A stretch of 64,000 bases of DNA from Heterohyrax brucei (Eukaryota; Chordata; Mammalia; Hyracoidea; Procaviidae), in contig CM053141.1 of assembly GCA_028571685.1 (NCBI GenBank), positions 1,178,001-1,242,000 of the forward strand, in the 5' to 3' direction. The notes below the pieces were generated by a model. That model did not search any database. It was not told where the DNA came from and saw nothing but the letters and a program-made list of their open reading frames with translations. Of the stretch, positions 22,144 to 34,224 are shown one piece after another. Positions within the stretch are counted from its first letter, which is position 1. Each line of letters starts with the position of its first letter. The position numbers were made by a program, and so were the translations under genes.

Positions 22144-23029
22144 CATCGGTGAATGGGGAACACTGCCCCAGCACCCCAGCCAATAGGGGGAGCATAGAGG
22201 GAGCCCCGGTTGAGGAGCCGTGAAGCCCGGATGCCTGCAGAGGGCTCAGCTGCATGGCTGATAGCAACCGGGGCTGTTCTGAGGTCCTGGTGGAGGGTTG
22301 GGCGCTAGTGGTGCCTCTCGCTAAGGAACAGGGCCCCTCCCGTTTCCAGGGTGCCAGCCAGGTCCTCCATGGGTCTCACCAGCCGTGAGGAGTCAGTCCG
22401 TCTTCCACAGGCTGCGTGTCACTGGGCTGCCGTTGTTACCTGACAAAGACCGGCTTCGTGGCTACCTGCCGCCGTACCAGTCTTTAAGACGCGCAGCTTG
22501 GGCACGTGGTCAAACACCTGCATTGTTTTCTGTGCACCAGCAATACAGGAGACAGACCGCTTTTTTGTTCTCAGGGCCTGTCTGCAATCGTCAGGCAAGG
22601 TCAGGGTACTTCAAGGGGAGACTACCTGCCAGCACAGGGTGGGTGTCAGGAAGACAAGAGCAAACTGGGAGGAGCTCCATTCAGGAGCAGGCCTCAGGAG
22701 CTATGTATGCACATCAAACGCTGGGGTCCCCAGGCTCAGCGCTGTCACCTGAGGCTGTCCTGCCTGGCATTGCCTGGCCCTTCCACTCGAGGCCTGACCC
22801 CTCATTTGAAGTTCCTGAGACAAGCTGACAGGCTGCAAAATCCGCGAAGATACTGGCTCAGTGGCACCTGCCAGCCGGTGTGGGCTTGGCTGCCCGAGCC
22901 GGGTGAAGAAGACAGGGATTTTAAGAAAAGAAAAGCCAAGTGAAAAGCAAGTTCTATAGACCAGGTACAGAATTAGTCCTGACTGTCTGTTTTAACTTCT
23001 ACTTTAGAATGGGGGTTGTGAAGGCTCCC
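22144..23029. other. GC-rich intergenic stretch, nothing recognised
   Basis: Open frames of 145-147 residues on the + strand (22385-22943) overlap one another in different frames. They show no domain, conserved motif or splice context, so I do not call them genes. Confidence 0.4.
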
Positions 23030-24010
23030 CCTGCTTCCCTGTAACGAAGCGCCGTGGACTGGGGGTCTAAAACAGCAGACACTCCCCACTGCTCTGAGGC
23101 CAGAAATCAAGGCAGAGATCAAAGGGTCGGCAGAGCTGTGCTCCCCCTGAAGGCTCTAGGGAAGGACCCGTTCCACACAGGGGTGGTCCCCCAGCCAGCC
23201 AGGTAAGCAGGTGCTTAGGGCATCGACAAAAGGGGCACTAGTTGTCCAGAACACAGACTTACAGATGCCAGGAAGACAGGACACAAGACGGGACACTGCA
23301 GTGACCTGGGGCCGGGGCCAGTGGCCGGCAGGGCACTGAACGAAGCGGACACCAGCTCAGGGTGAGAGGACAGGCACGCAAGGCCTCAGGGTGCCCGCGC
23401 AAGGCTGTCTCAGCTGGGAGAGCCACTGCTTCACCGCCTTCATCGACAGCCGTCTCCTGCGGGTCCCATCTGTGTAACTGATACCAGCTCGGGGTGTGAA
23501 GACGGGCACGTAAGATCACAGGGGTCACCTGGCTCGGGCAGGAAATGCCATGCGTGAGACTGTCTCAGCTGGGAGAGCCACTGCTTCACCGCCTTCATCG
23601 ACACCTGTCCCCTGCAGGCCCCTCCTTTGCAGTAGATAACTCCTTATCTTGTTGGGTCTCTTGGGAGTAGGCTGTTTCTTTCCAATACGTAAGAGGCCTC
23701 ACGTGCTGTAATCTGCTCTGCTTCCTTGCGTCCCTCCTAGCTTCCAGCGTGGCTGGGGACCTTTGGTTTGTGCCATGCCACTGCAGCCTCTGCCTTTGCC
23801 ATCATGACGTCCTTCCTCTATGTCTCTCTGTCTCGGTGTCTCTTCCCTTCTTACAAGGACACCAGTCCTATTGCCCTGGGACGCAGCCTGCTCTTGCATG
23901 ATCTTATCTCGAATTAATGATACTTCCGAGACCCTGTATCTGGGGAAGGTCACTTTCTTGTTCAGTTTAACCCCTACCACTGGCCAGCGAAGTGGTTGGG
24001 CATCAGGAGA
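23030..24010 (-). mobile_element. LTR relic, MaLR-like (antisense), in two parts
   Basis: Bases 23030-23180 ('ccctgaaggctctagggaag') and 23700-24010 ('acaaggacaccagtcctatt', 'gagaccctgtatctggg') look like the two halves of an antisense MaLR-type LTR. The middle 23185-23695 is foreign and includes a tandem duplication. The assignment is tentative. Confidence 0.4.
23330..23620. repeat. Diverged tandem duplication, about 132-155 bp
   Basis: 'ctgtctcagctgggagagcc' occurs at 23405 and 23560, and 'accagctc(a/g)gggtg' at 23351 and 23483. The second unit is longer by about 23 bases ('ctggctcgggcaggaaatgc' region). The two copies are otherwise closely similar in the shared core. Confidence 0.85.
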
Positions 24011-24299
24011 TGAGCTGACCACTCGCTCAGAGCTTGTCTTGAGAATTCAGGTAGGGTAACAGAAGCATTGGGGTCACAGACGTGTAAGGTCAGGCCGTGA
24101 GGCTGAGGCCAGAGGAGCTGGGTGAAGACAAACGGACGGCAGTCAGGCTTCTGTCTGAGCGGAAAGCCGTGGTCCTGGGTGAGAGCCTGTCAGGGGCTTG
24201 GCCCCCTGCCTCCACCAGTAAGCCTGTGGATGAGTCCAGGGTGAGTGCTTAGGTGAGCAGCACCGTGAGGAGTGGCGTCCCTCGAGAATTTGCGACACC

Positions 24300-24890
24300 C
24301 TGTGTGATGGTTAAGATTGTCAGCTTGGCTGGACCGTTCTCAATGTCTTTGCAGTTGTATAGGGTGGCAGGATGGGGCGTGTGGCGGCTCCCTCCAGCCA
24401 TCTCCCTGCCTCCTCTGCCTCCTTCCTGCCTGCTCATGTTGCCAGCAGCTCCGACTCTTGTCGTTTTTTAACTCTGGTTCTTGGGACTTGCGCTAGCCAC
24501 TCTTGGGACTCACCAGCTCCCACTGCCGGTGAGTAAGAGCCCTGCTCCCTGACCTGGCGACCCGGATTCGCCAGCCCCTGCAGCTCCGTGGATCAGCAGA
24601 GACCTCGCAGCCGTGCCACCGTCTTGGCATCTGCTGACCTTCCCAGCCTGTGAGCTGGAGCGCTAACCTCTGACCTGCTGACCGTGGGTGTGCCTGCCTC
24701 TGCAGCTGCCTCCCGTCCAGGACTTGGGACATTTCAGCTTCTACAACTGCGTAAGCTGTTTATATAAATCTTTCCCTATACGTATTATACGTGTTACTGG
24801 TTTTGCTTGCCTGGAGAACTCAGCCCGAGAGTCGTGTCAGCTGGCCTCATCTGGTGGGAACACTGTATCTGCGGAAGAGGACGTTCTGTG
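24300..24890 (+). mobile_element. Solo LTR-like relic of a second type
   Basis: It starts 'tgatggttaagattgtcagc' and ends in 'gcttgcctggagaactcagc', with 'tatataaatctttccctata' just before. This start and end pattern is typical of an old mammalian LTR family. It is broken. Family name uncertain. Confidence 0.5.
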
Positions 24891-24902
24891 ATGAATGAAA
24901 AC

Positions 24903-25335
24903 ATGACTTGCCGTGTCGTTGCTGGTTGTCAAGCTGGCTCAGACTCACAGTGATCCTGTGTACACTAGGATGGAGCGCTGCTCAGTGCCATGTCATCCCT
25001 GTAATTGCTGGCGTGTATGAGTCCATGGCTGTGGCTGCTGTGCTGTCTGACTCACTGTGGGTGTCTCCCGCTCACCGACCCTCAGCTACATCGAACACAA
25101 TGGCCTCCTTCTGTGGTTGGTCCCTCTGGTGACATGCCCGAAGGGAGCAAGTTGGACTATGTTCTGTTGGGATCTGTAAGGTTTTCATGGGTTGATTTTC
25201 AGAAACAGGTCACCAGGCCTTTGTCACTGTCTCTCAGTCTGGAAGCCCAGCTGGTGGCATACCAGTGGCACAGCTTCCAGCATCAGAGTGACATGCGGGC
25301 CAGCACGGTGGGACACGCTGACCAGGGACTTAGTC
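24903..25335 (-). mobile_element. Short RTE-derived element (antisense)
   Basis: The left end resembles the RTE 3' end in reverse ('gttgctggttgtcaagctgg'). The right half resembles the RTE 5' end in reverse ('gaaacaggtcaccaggcctt', 'ggcacagcttccagcatcag'). The reverse transcriptase region is absent, so it is an internally deleted copy or a SINE built on RTE ends. Confidence 0.5.
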
Positions 25336-27249
25336 CCCAAGATGACATGGGCATGTACTGAAGTAGATACAGTGACACAAGGGTACCGCCACCTAAAGAA
25401 TAAAGTTTCTGTGCTTGATAGAAAGCTTCAGTTACTCAGAACCGTCTCAGGCAGCCACTTGCTCTTTTAGAAGGCACCCCTGTCACCTTGTAAAGTGAGA
25501 TTCTGTTGGAGTTGGCTGTGACTTGTAACTCTGTGGACTGGTGCAGATTCAACATGAGCAACAAGATCCCATCACTGCTGTAGGTTAGAGAGACCAGGTG
25601 TCTTCCCATTTCATGCTGTGATGTGACTGTTACCCAAGAGGAACTGATGAAACGTAGCTCTTTGGCGGCTTGGCTTTAGTTCACAGATCGAAGAGAGGAA
25701 TCAAGTCCGTTTTCTTCTCTGTAATAATTTAGAAAAAAAAGAAAAAGGGCAATGAGGCTTTACTATAATCATGCATCTCGATGTCAGGGTAATTCCAGAA
25801 AGCCTCATGGGTGTCCACGCTTAGGGGACACACCCGCTTCGGGAGCTGACGGTGTTTGTTGTAAACACAGCTTGCAGTGGTTTCTGTGTGCAGCTTGGTG
25901 GGAGTGAAGAGGCTGGGTCCAAATGTGTCCAGGCTGATGCTGGTCACGGTGTTGTCAGGGTCCCGCTGCTGCTCTGGCTGCCCTGACCCAGGTGCTGCCC
26001 CATCGTTCTGTCACACATCCTCTTTCTCCCATGTCACGACCTTTGATTTAGCTGTGCAGTCACGCACCGCTGTTTTCAAGTGAGCAGTTTCAAGTTTCGC
26101 CGCATTAGAAGCCCATACCTTTTGGACTCCGGGCTGTGGATCTGGATTTTAGGAAGGGTACCACTGAGGTGAGACAAGATGACTTTGGAGAAGCGTCAGG
26201 TTCCTGTGTCCACCCAGGCCCCACCCTGGTCAGCTGACCCAAGTGGCACACAGGCACACTGGTCACAGAACCTCTGTCTGGACCTGAAGCTGTTAATTGT
26301 GAGTAGAAACTCATAGTCCGGGAGCTAGGGCAATAAGCTGAAGTATTAGTGGCTATCTCCTGTGTCCTGGGCTTTTTGCGTACGTGAATTGTTGTAGTAG
26401 CTGTGGTGTACCTCTGCTGGATGAGCCGAGGCACTGAGACCGTGGTGAACCTGGGAACACGCCTGTGCTGGTTAGTGAGGGTGTGAAGGAAACCCCGTGA
26501 AGGAAACTCCCCATCTCATCCTGCCTGTTCTACCCGCACCCCTGTCTTGCACCTCTTCCTTGTCCTGTTCTGCCCCATTTTGCTCACGACCCTCCGCTCT
26601 GCGTCTGGCCCCTCTGCTCGCGACCCTCCGCTCTGCACATAACCTCTGACCGTGCCTCACCCTGTCTCGGCCGTGAAAGCCTGCTTCGCTGCCTCAGCAG
26701 GGCCAGTCGCTGGAGGTCTGTGAGTCCCCGCTGGCCCGCTAGCATTACTGCAGTAAATGGCTGCTGCTTCTCTCCTTGGGGGTCCGTTGATTTTCTATAA
26801 CAAGAACAGGAGCTGGTGTCCAGCCCCACTACCTGCTACCTGAGCGCTGGGGTCCCCCGTTGAGGGCAGGGAAAGCTCCATCACACAGAACCTACCCAGT
26901 CCACCCGATTAGCTCAGATGTGGGTGGCATTTGAATAACTCTGAGCAGGGGCTCCATGTCTGTCCAAGCCAGTCACTTTCGGTCTCATATTAGAAGTGCG
27001 TGCCTGAGCACAGGGCAAAGCAGCGAGTCTTCTAGAGTTGGTTGATCTGCTCACAGTGGCTGGTGAGGTGATGCCTTCTGGTGCCACTGCCCGTGGGGCC
27101 TACCCCACTTACTGGTAGGACAGTGCAAACATGCCACCTAAGTGTGAAAAATGCCCAGTGTCAAAACTGTAGTTCTTACCAGTTCATTGCAGCATGGGTT
27201 TTGTCAGCAAATAAAGGGACCCAACCCAAGTGCATATCAGCTAGAGATG
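25336..27249. other. Intergenic stretch, nothing recognised
   Basis: I found no repeat family or exon that I can support. A short A-rich patch lies at 25730-25746, and 26500-26660 has repeats of 'gaccctccgctctgc'. Confidence 0.35.
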
Positions 27250-27745
27250 AGTATCATGGATTGAATTGTGTTCCCCAAAAATGTGTGTAGAAATCTGTCT
27301 GCGCCATGATTCCTGGTGTTGTGTGAGGTCTTGTACACTGTAAGCCCCGCCTGTATGATGTTAATGAGGGAGGGTGGGCAGCAGTGGAGTTGGTGGGACA
27401 GGACTCGACGTGTGGGACGGTACTGTGCCTGGGGCAGCCTCTTGGGATATAAAAGAAGGGAAAGCAAGCAGAGAACTTGGGACCTCGTACCATCCAGAAA
27501 GAAAGCAGTGCCAGGAGCTGAGTGTGTCCTTCGGGAAGGACAGGGGTCCCTGTGCCTCGGAAGCTTCCAGTCCAGGGGAAGATTGATGACAAAGACCTTC
27601 CTCCAGAGCCAGCAGAGAAGCTTTTCCCTGGAGCGACACCCTGAATTTGGCCTTTTAGCCTATTGCATTGTGACAGAATAAAATTTCTGTTTTTAAAGCC
27701 ATTCACCTGTGACATCTCTGTCACAGCAGCACTCGATGACTAAGA
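27250..27745 (+). mobile_element. Solo LTR, MaLR-like (sense)
   Basis: It starts 'catggattgaattgtgttcc' and ends 'cactcgatgactaagaca', with a TATA-like 'gatataaaagaag' and an 'aataaaa' near 27680 as expected for an LTR promoter and poly-A site. It is old and solitary. Confidence 0.7.
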
Positions 27746-27811
27746 CAATGAGCTAGTGCATTTTGGTACATCCACTGGACAGCTGTGAAACACTGTGGCA
27801 GAGTGACCCTA

Positions 27812-27975
27812 GTGTGCACACAGGCACACACACCACACACGTGTCACACACACTGTACACATTTACACATACCTGTAATATGCACACCCCCCCATTCACA
27901 CACACACAGTCACACATCTATTCACACATCACACGATCACATATACACCTGTACCACGCATATACTACATACCCT
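27812..27975. repeat. CA-rich imperfect simple repeat
   Basis: Variants of 'cacacatacac' and 'tcacacac' run over about 160 bases. Open frames here are compositional. Confidence 0.85.
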
Positions 27976-28845
27976 GTCAGAAATAATCCATGAGTATATG
28001 ACCTTTCAAGAAAGTGAATTGTTTGAAGTTCTCACAGATGGAAGATGGAGCGGGAGACTCACTTCCCGGGGCAGACACAGACTCGGAGATAACAGGGCCT
28101 GGTACGCACGGAGCTGTGGTGAGCACATGTGCTGGTCAGCAGTGCTCTGGACCCAGGAAGGCTGGAGTTGAGGCAGACCCACCTGCTTGGAGCCGAGCTC
28201 TGAGGATCGCGACCCGGACTGTGGCCACTGCAACGTGGTCCGCTTGGCCTTGTTTTTATCCCAAAGCCTCTCTGCCCCGTTTCTTGGTGTCAGTCTTGGT
28301 AATAAGACTGAAAGGGAAACACCCATGATTTGTGAGATCTGGGCCCACAGCTCAGAGACCCACATGTTGTAGAGGCTGAAGGGCAGAGAAGGCCTCGGTG
28401 CGGGGAGGGCCATGGGACCTCTGGACAGAGTGCCTTCTTCCTCGGACCCTGCCCTCGCCACCTCTCCCTTGCCCTGCTCTGTCCTGGCCGCTGCAGGTGG
28501 CAGTACACTGTGTGACCCCTCCCGCTGGCTTTGCCTTCATCCCTTTGTGCTCTCTGCAGGTCTGTCACTGACTTTTAGAGCTGATGAGCCCCAAGTTCAT
28601 GTTCTGACGGCAAGTAGAAATCAAGGCAGGCTCACCTTTGCCATCACTTTGCATTCGTCATTGCCATTTATGGCAGGAAACCGCTGGCCTGTCTCCCAGA
28701 GCTGCTGCACCGTGTTGCGTCCACCAGAGTGCAGAGGCGCCCATAGCTCTCATCCAGGCCCCCACAGGTCCTATCAGTGAGCTCCTGTGTCCTTCCTCAT
28801 GAAGACGGGCTGTGGGTGGACCCTGAGACAGTCCAGCGTGGACCA
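27976..28845. other. Intergenic stretch, nothing recognised
   Basis: Overlapping open frames of up to 151 residues on both strands have no domain or exon signals. Confidence 0.35.
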
Positions 28846-29160
28846 TGTGATGGGTAATTTCATGTACCATGTGGCCAGGCTCTAGGTGGTGTGGTGCTGG
28901 TTTGGCAAAACACTAGACTAGTGAGTGCTGTGAAATCGTCACATGGGATCAACTCAGGTGGCAGTTTAGACAGATCACCTCCACGAGTGCCTTCACTGAG
29001 CACAGAGCGACTTTCCGTAGGGTGTGTTCTGCTTTCCGCCTGAGACTAGGCATTTTTCCCTAACACTCTTCACTCTTCCTGTCACCTGACCAGTGGATTT
29101 TGGTGTTGCCAACTTCCCGTGCATGTGTGACCCAATCCCGTGAAGCAGACCGCCCTCTCT
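28846..29160 (+). mobile_element. LTR-like fragment of a second type
   Basis: 'gtgatgggtaatttcatgta' and 'gtggccaggct' resemble the start of an old mammalian LTR family like that at 24300. The right end is cut by an antisense RTE. Tentative. Confidence 0.35.
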
Positions 29161-29196
29161 GCCTACGGGTCTGTCTCCGTCTCTGGATCTCGATCT

Positions 29197-29690
29197 ACGG
29201 CTGGCTGTGCTTCTTCCAGGACAGATTGTTCATTCTTCTGGGAGTCCACCGTGTATTCCACATGCAGTGCCGACATCGGAATTCGAAGGTGTCAGTTCTT
29301 TGGTCTGTGTCATTCATTGTCCAGCTTTCGCACGCCTTGGCTTGGGTCAGGCACACCTTAGTCTTCGAGGTGGCGTCTTTGCTTTTCAGCGCGTTAAGGA
29401 GGTCTTTTGCAGCCAGTTAGCCAGTGCAGTGTGTCTTTTGATTTCTTGGCTGGTGCTTCCATGGCTGTCAGTGGTAGATGCAAGTAAATGAGGCCCTTGA
29501 CAGCTTCCGTCTTCTCTCTGTTTATCATGATGTTGGTTATTGTTCCAGTCACGAGGATTTTTGTTTCCTTTGTGTTGAGGTGTAATCCATCCTGAAGGCT
29601 GTGGGTTTTGATCTTCATCAGTAAGTCCTCTGCACTTTCAGCAAGTGAGGTTGTATCATCTGTGTGATGGATGCTGGGATGATAAGTTCC
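29197..29690 (-). mobile_element. RTE LINE fragment (antisense), RT domain
   Basis: In reverse it encodes the C-terminal half of the reverse transcriptase and the region after it: 'cattgtccagctttcgcac', 'ggcttgggtcaggcacacct' and 'tttatcatgatgttgg' follow the order of the antisense RTE consensus. Confidence 0.85.
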
Positions 29691-29882
29691 CCAAATAATG
29701 AATTTCATACTTACCATGTGCCTCTGCTTTTATTCTGTATTGAGACTTTACAGATTCTCTTTTATGGGAGAGTTCTGTCCCTCTAGTGTTTGTAGAGCTG
29801 AGTTCCCTTCTCCTCCTGACAGATTTCTCTGTATTCCGCTCTCTTGTGTCAAGCACAGGTGGCCTCCTTGTGCTGGGGGTGT

Positions 29883-30345
29883 GTCATGGATTGCAGTGTG
29901 TCCCCCCCAAAATATGTGTATTGATTTGACTTGGCTATGAGTGCCCTTACAGTGCCCTTCCTCCCCTGTGTTGTGAATCCTGCCTCTCTGATGTTGATGA
30001 GGGAGAATGGGCAGCAGCTGTGCTGGTAGGGCAAGACTGTAGTCACCAGCTGTGGGACAGAAGGGAGAGAAGGGAGCAGAGGGAGTGGGGAACCTCACAC
30101 CACCAGGAAGCAGCCCCGAGAGCAGAACCCGTCCTCTGGACCTGAGCCTCCTGGGCCGAGATGTTCTTCTTGGATTTGGACTCTTGGCCTTACTGGACTG
30201 TGATGATTTCTCCTATTGAATGGACCTATAACTCATAAATGGATTTGTGGCTTACTGGACTGTGACAATAAAAGTTTCTCTTTATGAAACCATCCACTCA
30301 TGGTATTTTCTGTTAGAGCAGTACTAGATGGTGACTAAAACGGGG
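29883..30345 (+). mobile_element. Solo LTR, MaLR-like (sense)
   Basis: It starts 'tgtcatggattgcagtgtgt' and ends near 'gcagtactagatggtgacta', with an 'aataaaag' near 30268. It is the same family as the copy at 27250. Relic. Confidence 0.65.
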
Positions 30346-31239
30346 ACTACAGCCTTGCCTTGTCACTGTCTGGGTTTCTCAATGCGCTTTTGAGTGCAGC
30401 ATGCACACCCTGAGGAAGAGCCCGGTCATTTTGTTTTGTTCATATCTAACTAGCTGTTGTCTCCTTGATTTATTCTTTATGTTTTATTTCATAGCCTTCC
30501 TGCTGAGGCAGCATCACTTTTGTTTCCAGTAAATGAAAGGAAAACATTTCCACCCAGTTAGCACTTAGGCAGAAAGGAGGCGAGAAGCCCAGTGCTCAGC
30601 CGTCCTCCGAGCTGAGACAGGACGTGACTGGGTTGCATTTCCTCTGCTCCCGGTTCGCCTCATCTGTCCCTGATTACTGTCACGGTGCTGTCACTACACG
30701 CCTTTAAGATACAACTCTGGATCCTATTTAAGGAGGATTTCCATTGAAACAGGAGGTTCCTGTTTTTCTTTTTTGAGGCATAAGGGACTAGTTTGCTGTA
30801 GAACACAATGGATTATGTTTAGACTGATATGAGCAAACAACTATTTCATATTATGAGTATGGGCCAAATGCTAAAAGCTGCTGGGAGACACACAGAGAAT
30901 TCAGACTGACTGTGATAGATTGCTTTCCAAAAGCAAATGAATTAAAACAAGACAGACATTTTTACTTCTGAATTTGTATGTGAAGAGAAATGATAAAAGA
31001 CACTGATTTGCTATTTACAGGTCATCTGTTTTGGTTTCCCACAGCAAGAGGAAGTTGCAAAGCAAGCAGGATAATGGTTTTCTTCCAGATTTCAGTTCTT
31101 TGTTCAGAATAACTAATATTCTGGCCTAAGAAAGCAGGAATCTCTTCAAAGTGTAGGCTGGTAATGCTGATACATGTAAGTACTATGCAGAAATGCTTTA
31201 ACCTCTTATTGTAGACTTTTAATGGTAGGAAATGAGAGC
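30346..31239. other. Intergenic stretch, nothing recognised
   Basis: AT-rich, unique-looking sequence without long open frames. Confidence 0.4.
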
Positions 31240-31745
31240 TGTTATTTTTTACATACTGAGGTATAAATTACGTGCAGTCAAACTTACCCTTTCTGTTCAG
31301 AGGCTGAGTTTTAGCTGTGCTTGTAGTCACATGACTAGCACCACAATGGTCCCATAGCCCCCAAATTCTCGGGTGCCCTTCCCCCACCCGTCCCCTCTGG
31401 CAGCCACTGCTCTGTTCTCTGTCCCTACCGTTTTGCCTGTCCTAGGGTGTCGTACAAGATCCCGCAGAACGCTCCCAGTCCGTGTAGTGCCTTTAAACAG
31501 CACCCGTGTCATTGGGTGTTTGCCCTGCTCATGGTGGAGTGGACCCCACTGTTCAGATGGATCCCCGTCTGCTCATCCATTTCTGGGAGAAGACACTGGA
31601 TTTTTCCCAGTTTTTGATGATTGTGAATACAGCCACCGTAAACATTTTCAAAAAGGTTTGTAAATTTCGTTTTATCTTTGGCTGTGTGAGCACAAGATTT
31701 TGTTTGATTTGGGTAATTCCTGGGAAGGATTACTGGCTTTATGGT
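31240..31745 (-). mobile_element. Old L1 3' fragment (antisense)
   Basis: 'actgaggtataaattacgtg', 'cactgctctgttctctgtcc' and 'tttttgatgattgtgaatac' follow the order of an antisense L1 3' end. Diverged. Confidence 0.6.
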
Positions 31746-31764
31746 ATAAAGCTTCCTAGGACAG

Positions 31765-32180
31765 ATGTGTATTTTTATAAATACCACAGACTGGGTGGTC
31801 AATCAGAACAGAAACTTGGTGTCTCACAGTTACAGAGGCTGGGGGGCCAGACCAGGGTGGTGGTCCTGTTAGTTCTTCCTGAGGCTCTAGGGAGAATCTG
31901 TTCCTGCCTCTGTCCCAGCGTGTGGTGGCTCCCGGTGTGCCATGGCTGGCTGGTGGCTGCAGTGCCGTGTGATGTCCTCCTCATCTCCCTTTCTGTGTGT
32001 CTCTTTTATAAGGACACCAGTCGTGTGGGATTCGGACCCACTCTCCTCCAGTATGGCCTTACATGAACATAACCAAGAGCATCTTCAGAGACCCTACATC
32101 CCGGTGAGATCCTGTCACAGACATGGGCTTAGGACCTGAATGGATCTTCTCTTGGGGACACAGCTTAGTCCATAATGTGT
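31765..32180 (-). mobile_element. LTR relic, MaLR-like (antisense)
   Basis: 'ataccacagactgggtggtc', 'tctcacagttacagaggctg' and 'tataaggacaccagtcgtgt' are the familiar antisense landmarks of a MaLR-type LTR, ending near 'ggacacagcttagtccataa'. Old and broken. Confidence 0.6.
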
Positions 32181-32327
32181 GGTGAGTGTATGCTAGCTTC
32201 AGAAGGCATTGCCCAGCTGTGCCTCACCATTTCATTCTCTCCAGCAATGTGGGAGCCCCCCTTACTCTGTATCCTCACAAATACTGGGATCTCTCAGCCC
32301 TCGGCCTCCATCCTGGTAGGCTTGTAA

Positions 32328-32452
32328 AGGGGGGCCCTGGTGACGCCGTGTTTGAGAGCGGCAGCTGCATTTCGGAAGCCCTGTGGGGCAATTCTACTCT
32401 GTCTGAGGGCTGCTAAGAGGCATAATCCACTCAACAGCAGTGAGGTTTTCTT
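32328..32452 (+). mobile_element. AfroSINE copy (shortened)
   Basis: The head 'gccctggtgacgccgtg' and the tail 'cataatccactcaacagcag' are present. The tRNA-like part is degraded. Confidence 0.7.
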
Positions 32453-32511
32453 AAATTATTTAAGATCATCTGTAATTTTTATATCTATTGAGGTAGTTTT
32501 CTTGTAGAAAA

Positions 32512-33112
32512 GAAGTAGACCAGTAAGCGACATCATGATAAATGGAGAAAGGGCTGAGGTGGTCGAGGATTTCATTTTACTTGGTTCCACAATCAACACC
32601 CATGGAAGCAGCAGGCAAGAAATCAAAAGATGCATTGCGCTGGGAAAATCTGACATAAAGAACCTCTTAAAAGTATCAAAGAGTAAAGATGTCACTTTGA
32701 AGACTAAGGTGCACCTGACCCAAGCCATGGTATTCTCAATCACATCATATGTGTGCGAAAGCTGGCCAGTGAATAAGGAAGAGGGGAGAAGTGTTGAGGC
32801 CTTTGAACTGTGTTGGAGAAGAATATTGAATGTCACACAAACTGCCAAAGGAACAAACAGATCTGTTCTGGAAGAAGTACAAGCAGAGTGCTCCTTGGAA
32901 GCAGAAATAGTGGGATTCCCTGGAGAAGGACATCGTGCTTGGTAGAATAGAGGGTCAGGGAGAAAGAGGGAGACCCTCAGAAGGTGGACTGACACAGTGG
33001 CGGCGGCAGCAGTGGACTCAAGCGTAGAAACGACTCTGGGCATGGCGCAGGACTGGGCAGGGGCAGAGGGGCACTGTGAGGTGAAATGAACTTGACGGCA
33101 CCTAAAAACAGC
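32512..33112 (+). mobile_element. RTE LINE 3' end (sense)
   Basis: The frame at 32535-32945 encodes DFILLGSTINTHGSSRQEIK and TLKTKVHLTQAMVFSITSYV, the region behind the reverse transcriptase core in RTE proteins. The element ends in 'gaacttgacggcacctaaaa'. It is 5'-truncated. Confidence 0.9.
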
Positions 33113-33175
33113 AAGGTATTTTTAATAATTCAATGCCAGGTTAATTTAACAATTTTGTAAAATGGCTGGTGATAT

Positions 33176-33345
33176 GAAAACCAAACAAAACCCACTGCCG
33201 TTGAGTCAATTCTGCCTCATATTGACCCTATAGGACACAGGAGAAGTGCCCCATAGAGTTTCCACAGAGCGCTGGGTGGATTTGAGCTGCGCACCTTTTG
33301 GAAAGCAGCTGTAGCACTTTAACCACTACGCCACCAGCATTACTG
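33176..33345 (-). mobile_element. AfroSINE copy (antisense)
   Basis: 'cccactgccgttgagtcaat', 'gaccctataggacacaggag' and 'ttaaccactacgccaccag' are the full antisense order of an AfroSINE. Confidence 0.92.
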
Positions 33346-33409
33346 ACAGTAGCGTTAAATGTTTTGACCTAAAAATGTACTAAGGCAAACCTTCCAGTAA
33401 GTGTGCGGT

Positions 33410-33545
33410 GTTGTTGTTAGGTGCCATCAAATCAGCTCCCAACTCATGACGACCTCGTGCCCAACGGGAGGACTGGTCGCCTGGTGCTTCCCGCCCATGA
33501 CAGGCTACAGGTGGGACCCTGTGATGTGGTGGGAGCAGGGACTGC
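33410..33545 (-). mobile_element. RTE-tailed SINE or RTE 3' end (antisense)
   Basis: 'gttgttgttaggtgccatca' followed by 'cagctcccaactcatgacga' is the antisense 3' end shared by RTE LINEs and their SINEs. The short length and 'tgaagc' end suggest a truncated copy. Confidence 0.65.
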
Positions 33546-33559
33546 TGAAGCTTGTTTTC

Positions 33560-34200
33560 TAGAGTTTTTTTTTAATGACTAAAAATCTGGTGAATGGCTT
33601 CGTGTGCTTGTGTACTATCCATATGTCTTCTTTGAAGAAGTGTCTGTTCACATCTTTTGCTTGTTTTTCAACTGTTGATTTTTCACTTACCAAGTTTTTT
33701 TTGAAAAATACCTACTGTATCAATTCACATACTACACAAGTCCCATGTTGAAAGTTTGAAGTTCACAGTATCTGCAGCCATCACCAGTCAATTTTAGAAT
33801 ATTTTCTAAATATTCTGTCACCTCCAAAAAGAAACTCCATCCCCTTTGTCTTTCTCCACACAACTTTCCCCCACCCCCGGCTGTGAGCAACTGCTACTGT
33901 CCTTCCTCTCGCTACAGATTTTCCTCTTCTGGACGTTCCACATAAATGGAGTCACACAAGTATGTGATCTTTTCTTAAATTGTGGTAAAAATACGTGGAT
34001 TTTAACATGTTTTATGTGTGCACCTCAGTGAGCTTAGTTACATTCCTCACGTTGTGCCTCCGTCACCTCTGTTTCCACACGTCCTACCATCACCTTAACA
34101 CACGCTCAGTGTCACCAAGCGGTGACCACCTTCTGCTCATCCCTCAGGCACTGGTAACCAGTGATGAAGTTTGGCTTGTATACGTTTACCTATTCTAGAT
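33560..34200 (-). mobile_element. Old L1 fragments (antisense)
   Basis: 'tatgtcttctttgaagaagt' and 'gtctgttcacatcttttgct' match an antisense L1 ORF2 end. The later part ('tttatgtgtgcacctcagtg') resembles a second L1 3' region. Borders are unclear. Confidence 0.5.
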
Positions 34201-34224
34201 ATTAAAGCAAACAAACTGGAAACT

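Noticed and set aside
22385-22943. Overlapping 145-147 residue frames on the + strand
   Set aside because: Two frames over the same bases, GC-rich, no domain and no splice signals that fit a gene.
27812-27975. CRISPR-like or telomere-like array
   Set aside because: The units are irregular CA-rich simple sequence without spacers or a TTAGGG motif.
28006-28461. 151-residue minus-strand frame
   Set aside because: No domain, and it overlaps a plus-strand frame of similar quality. Consistent with chance in GC-rich DNA.
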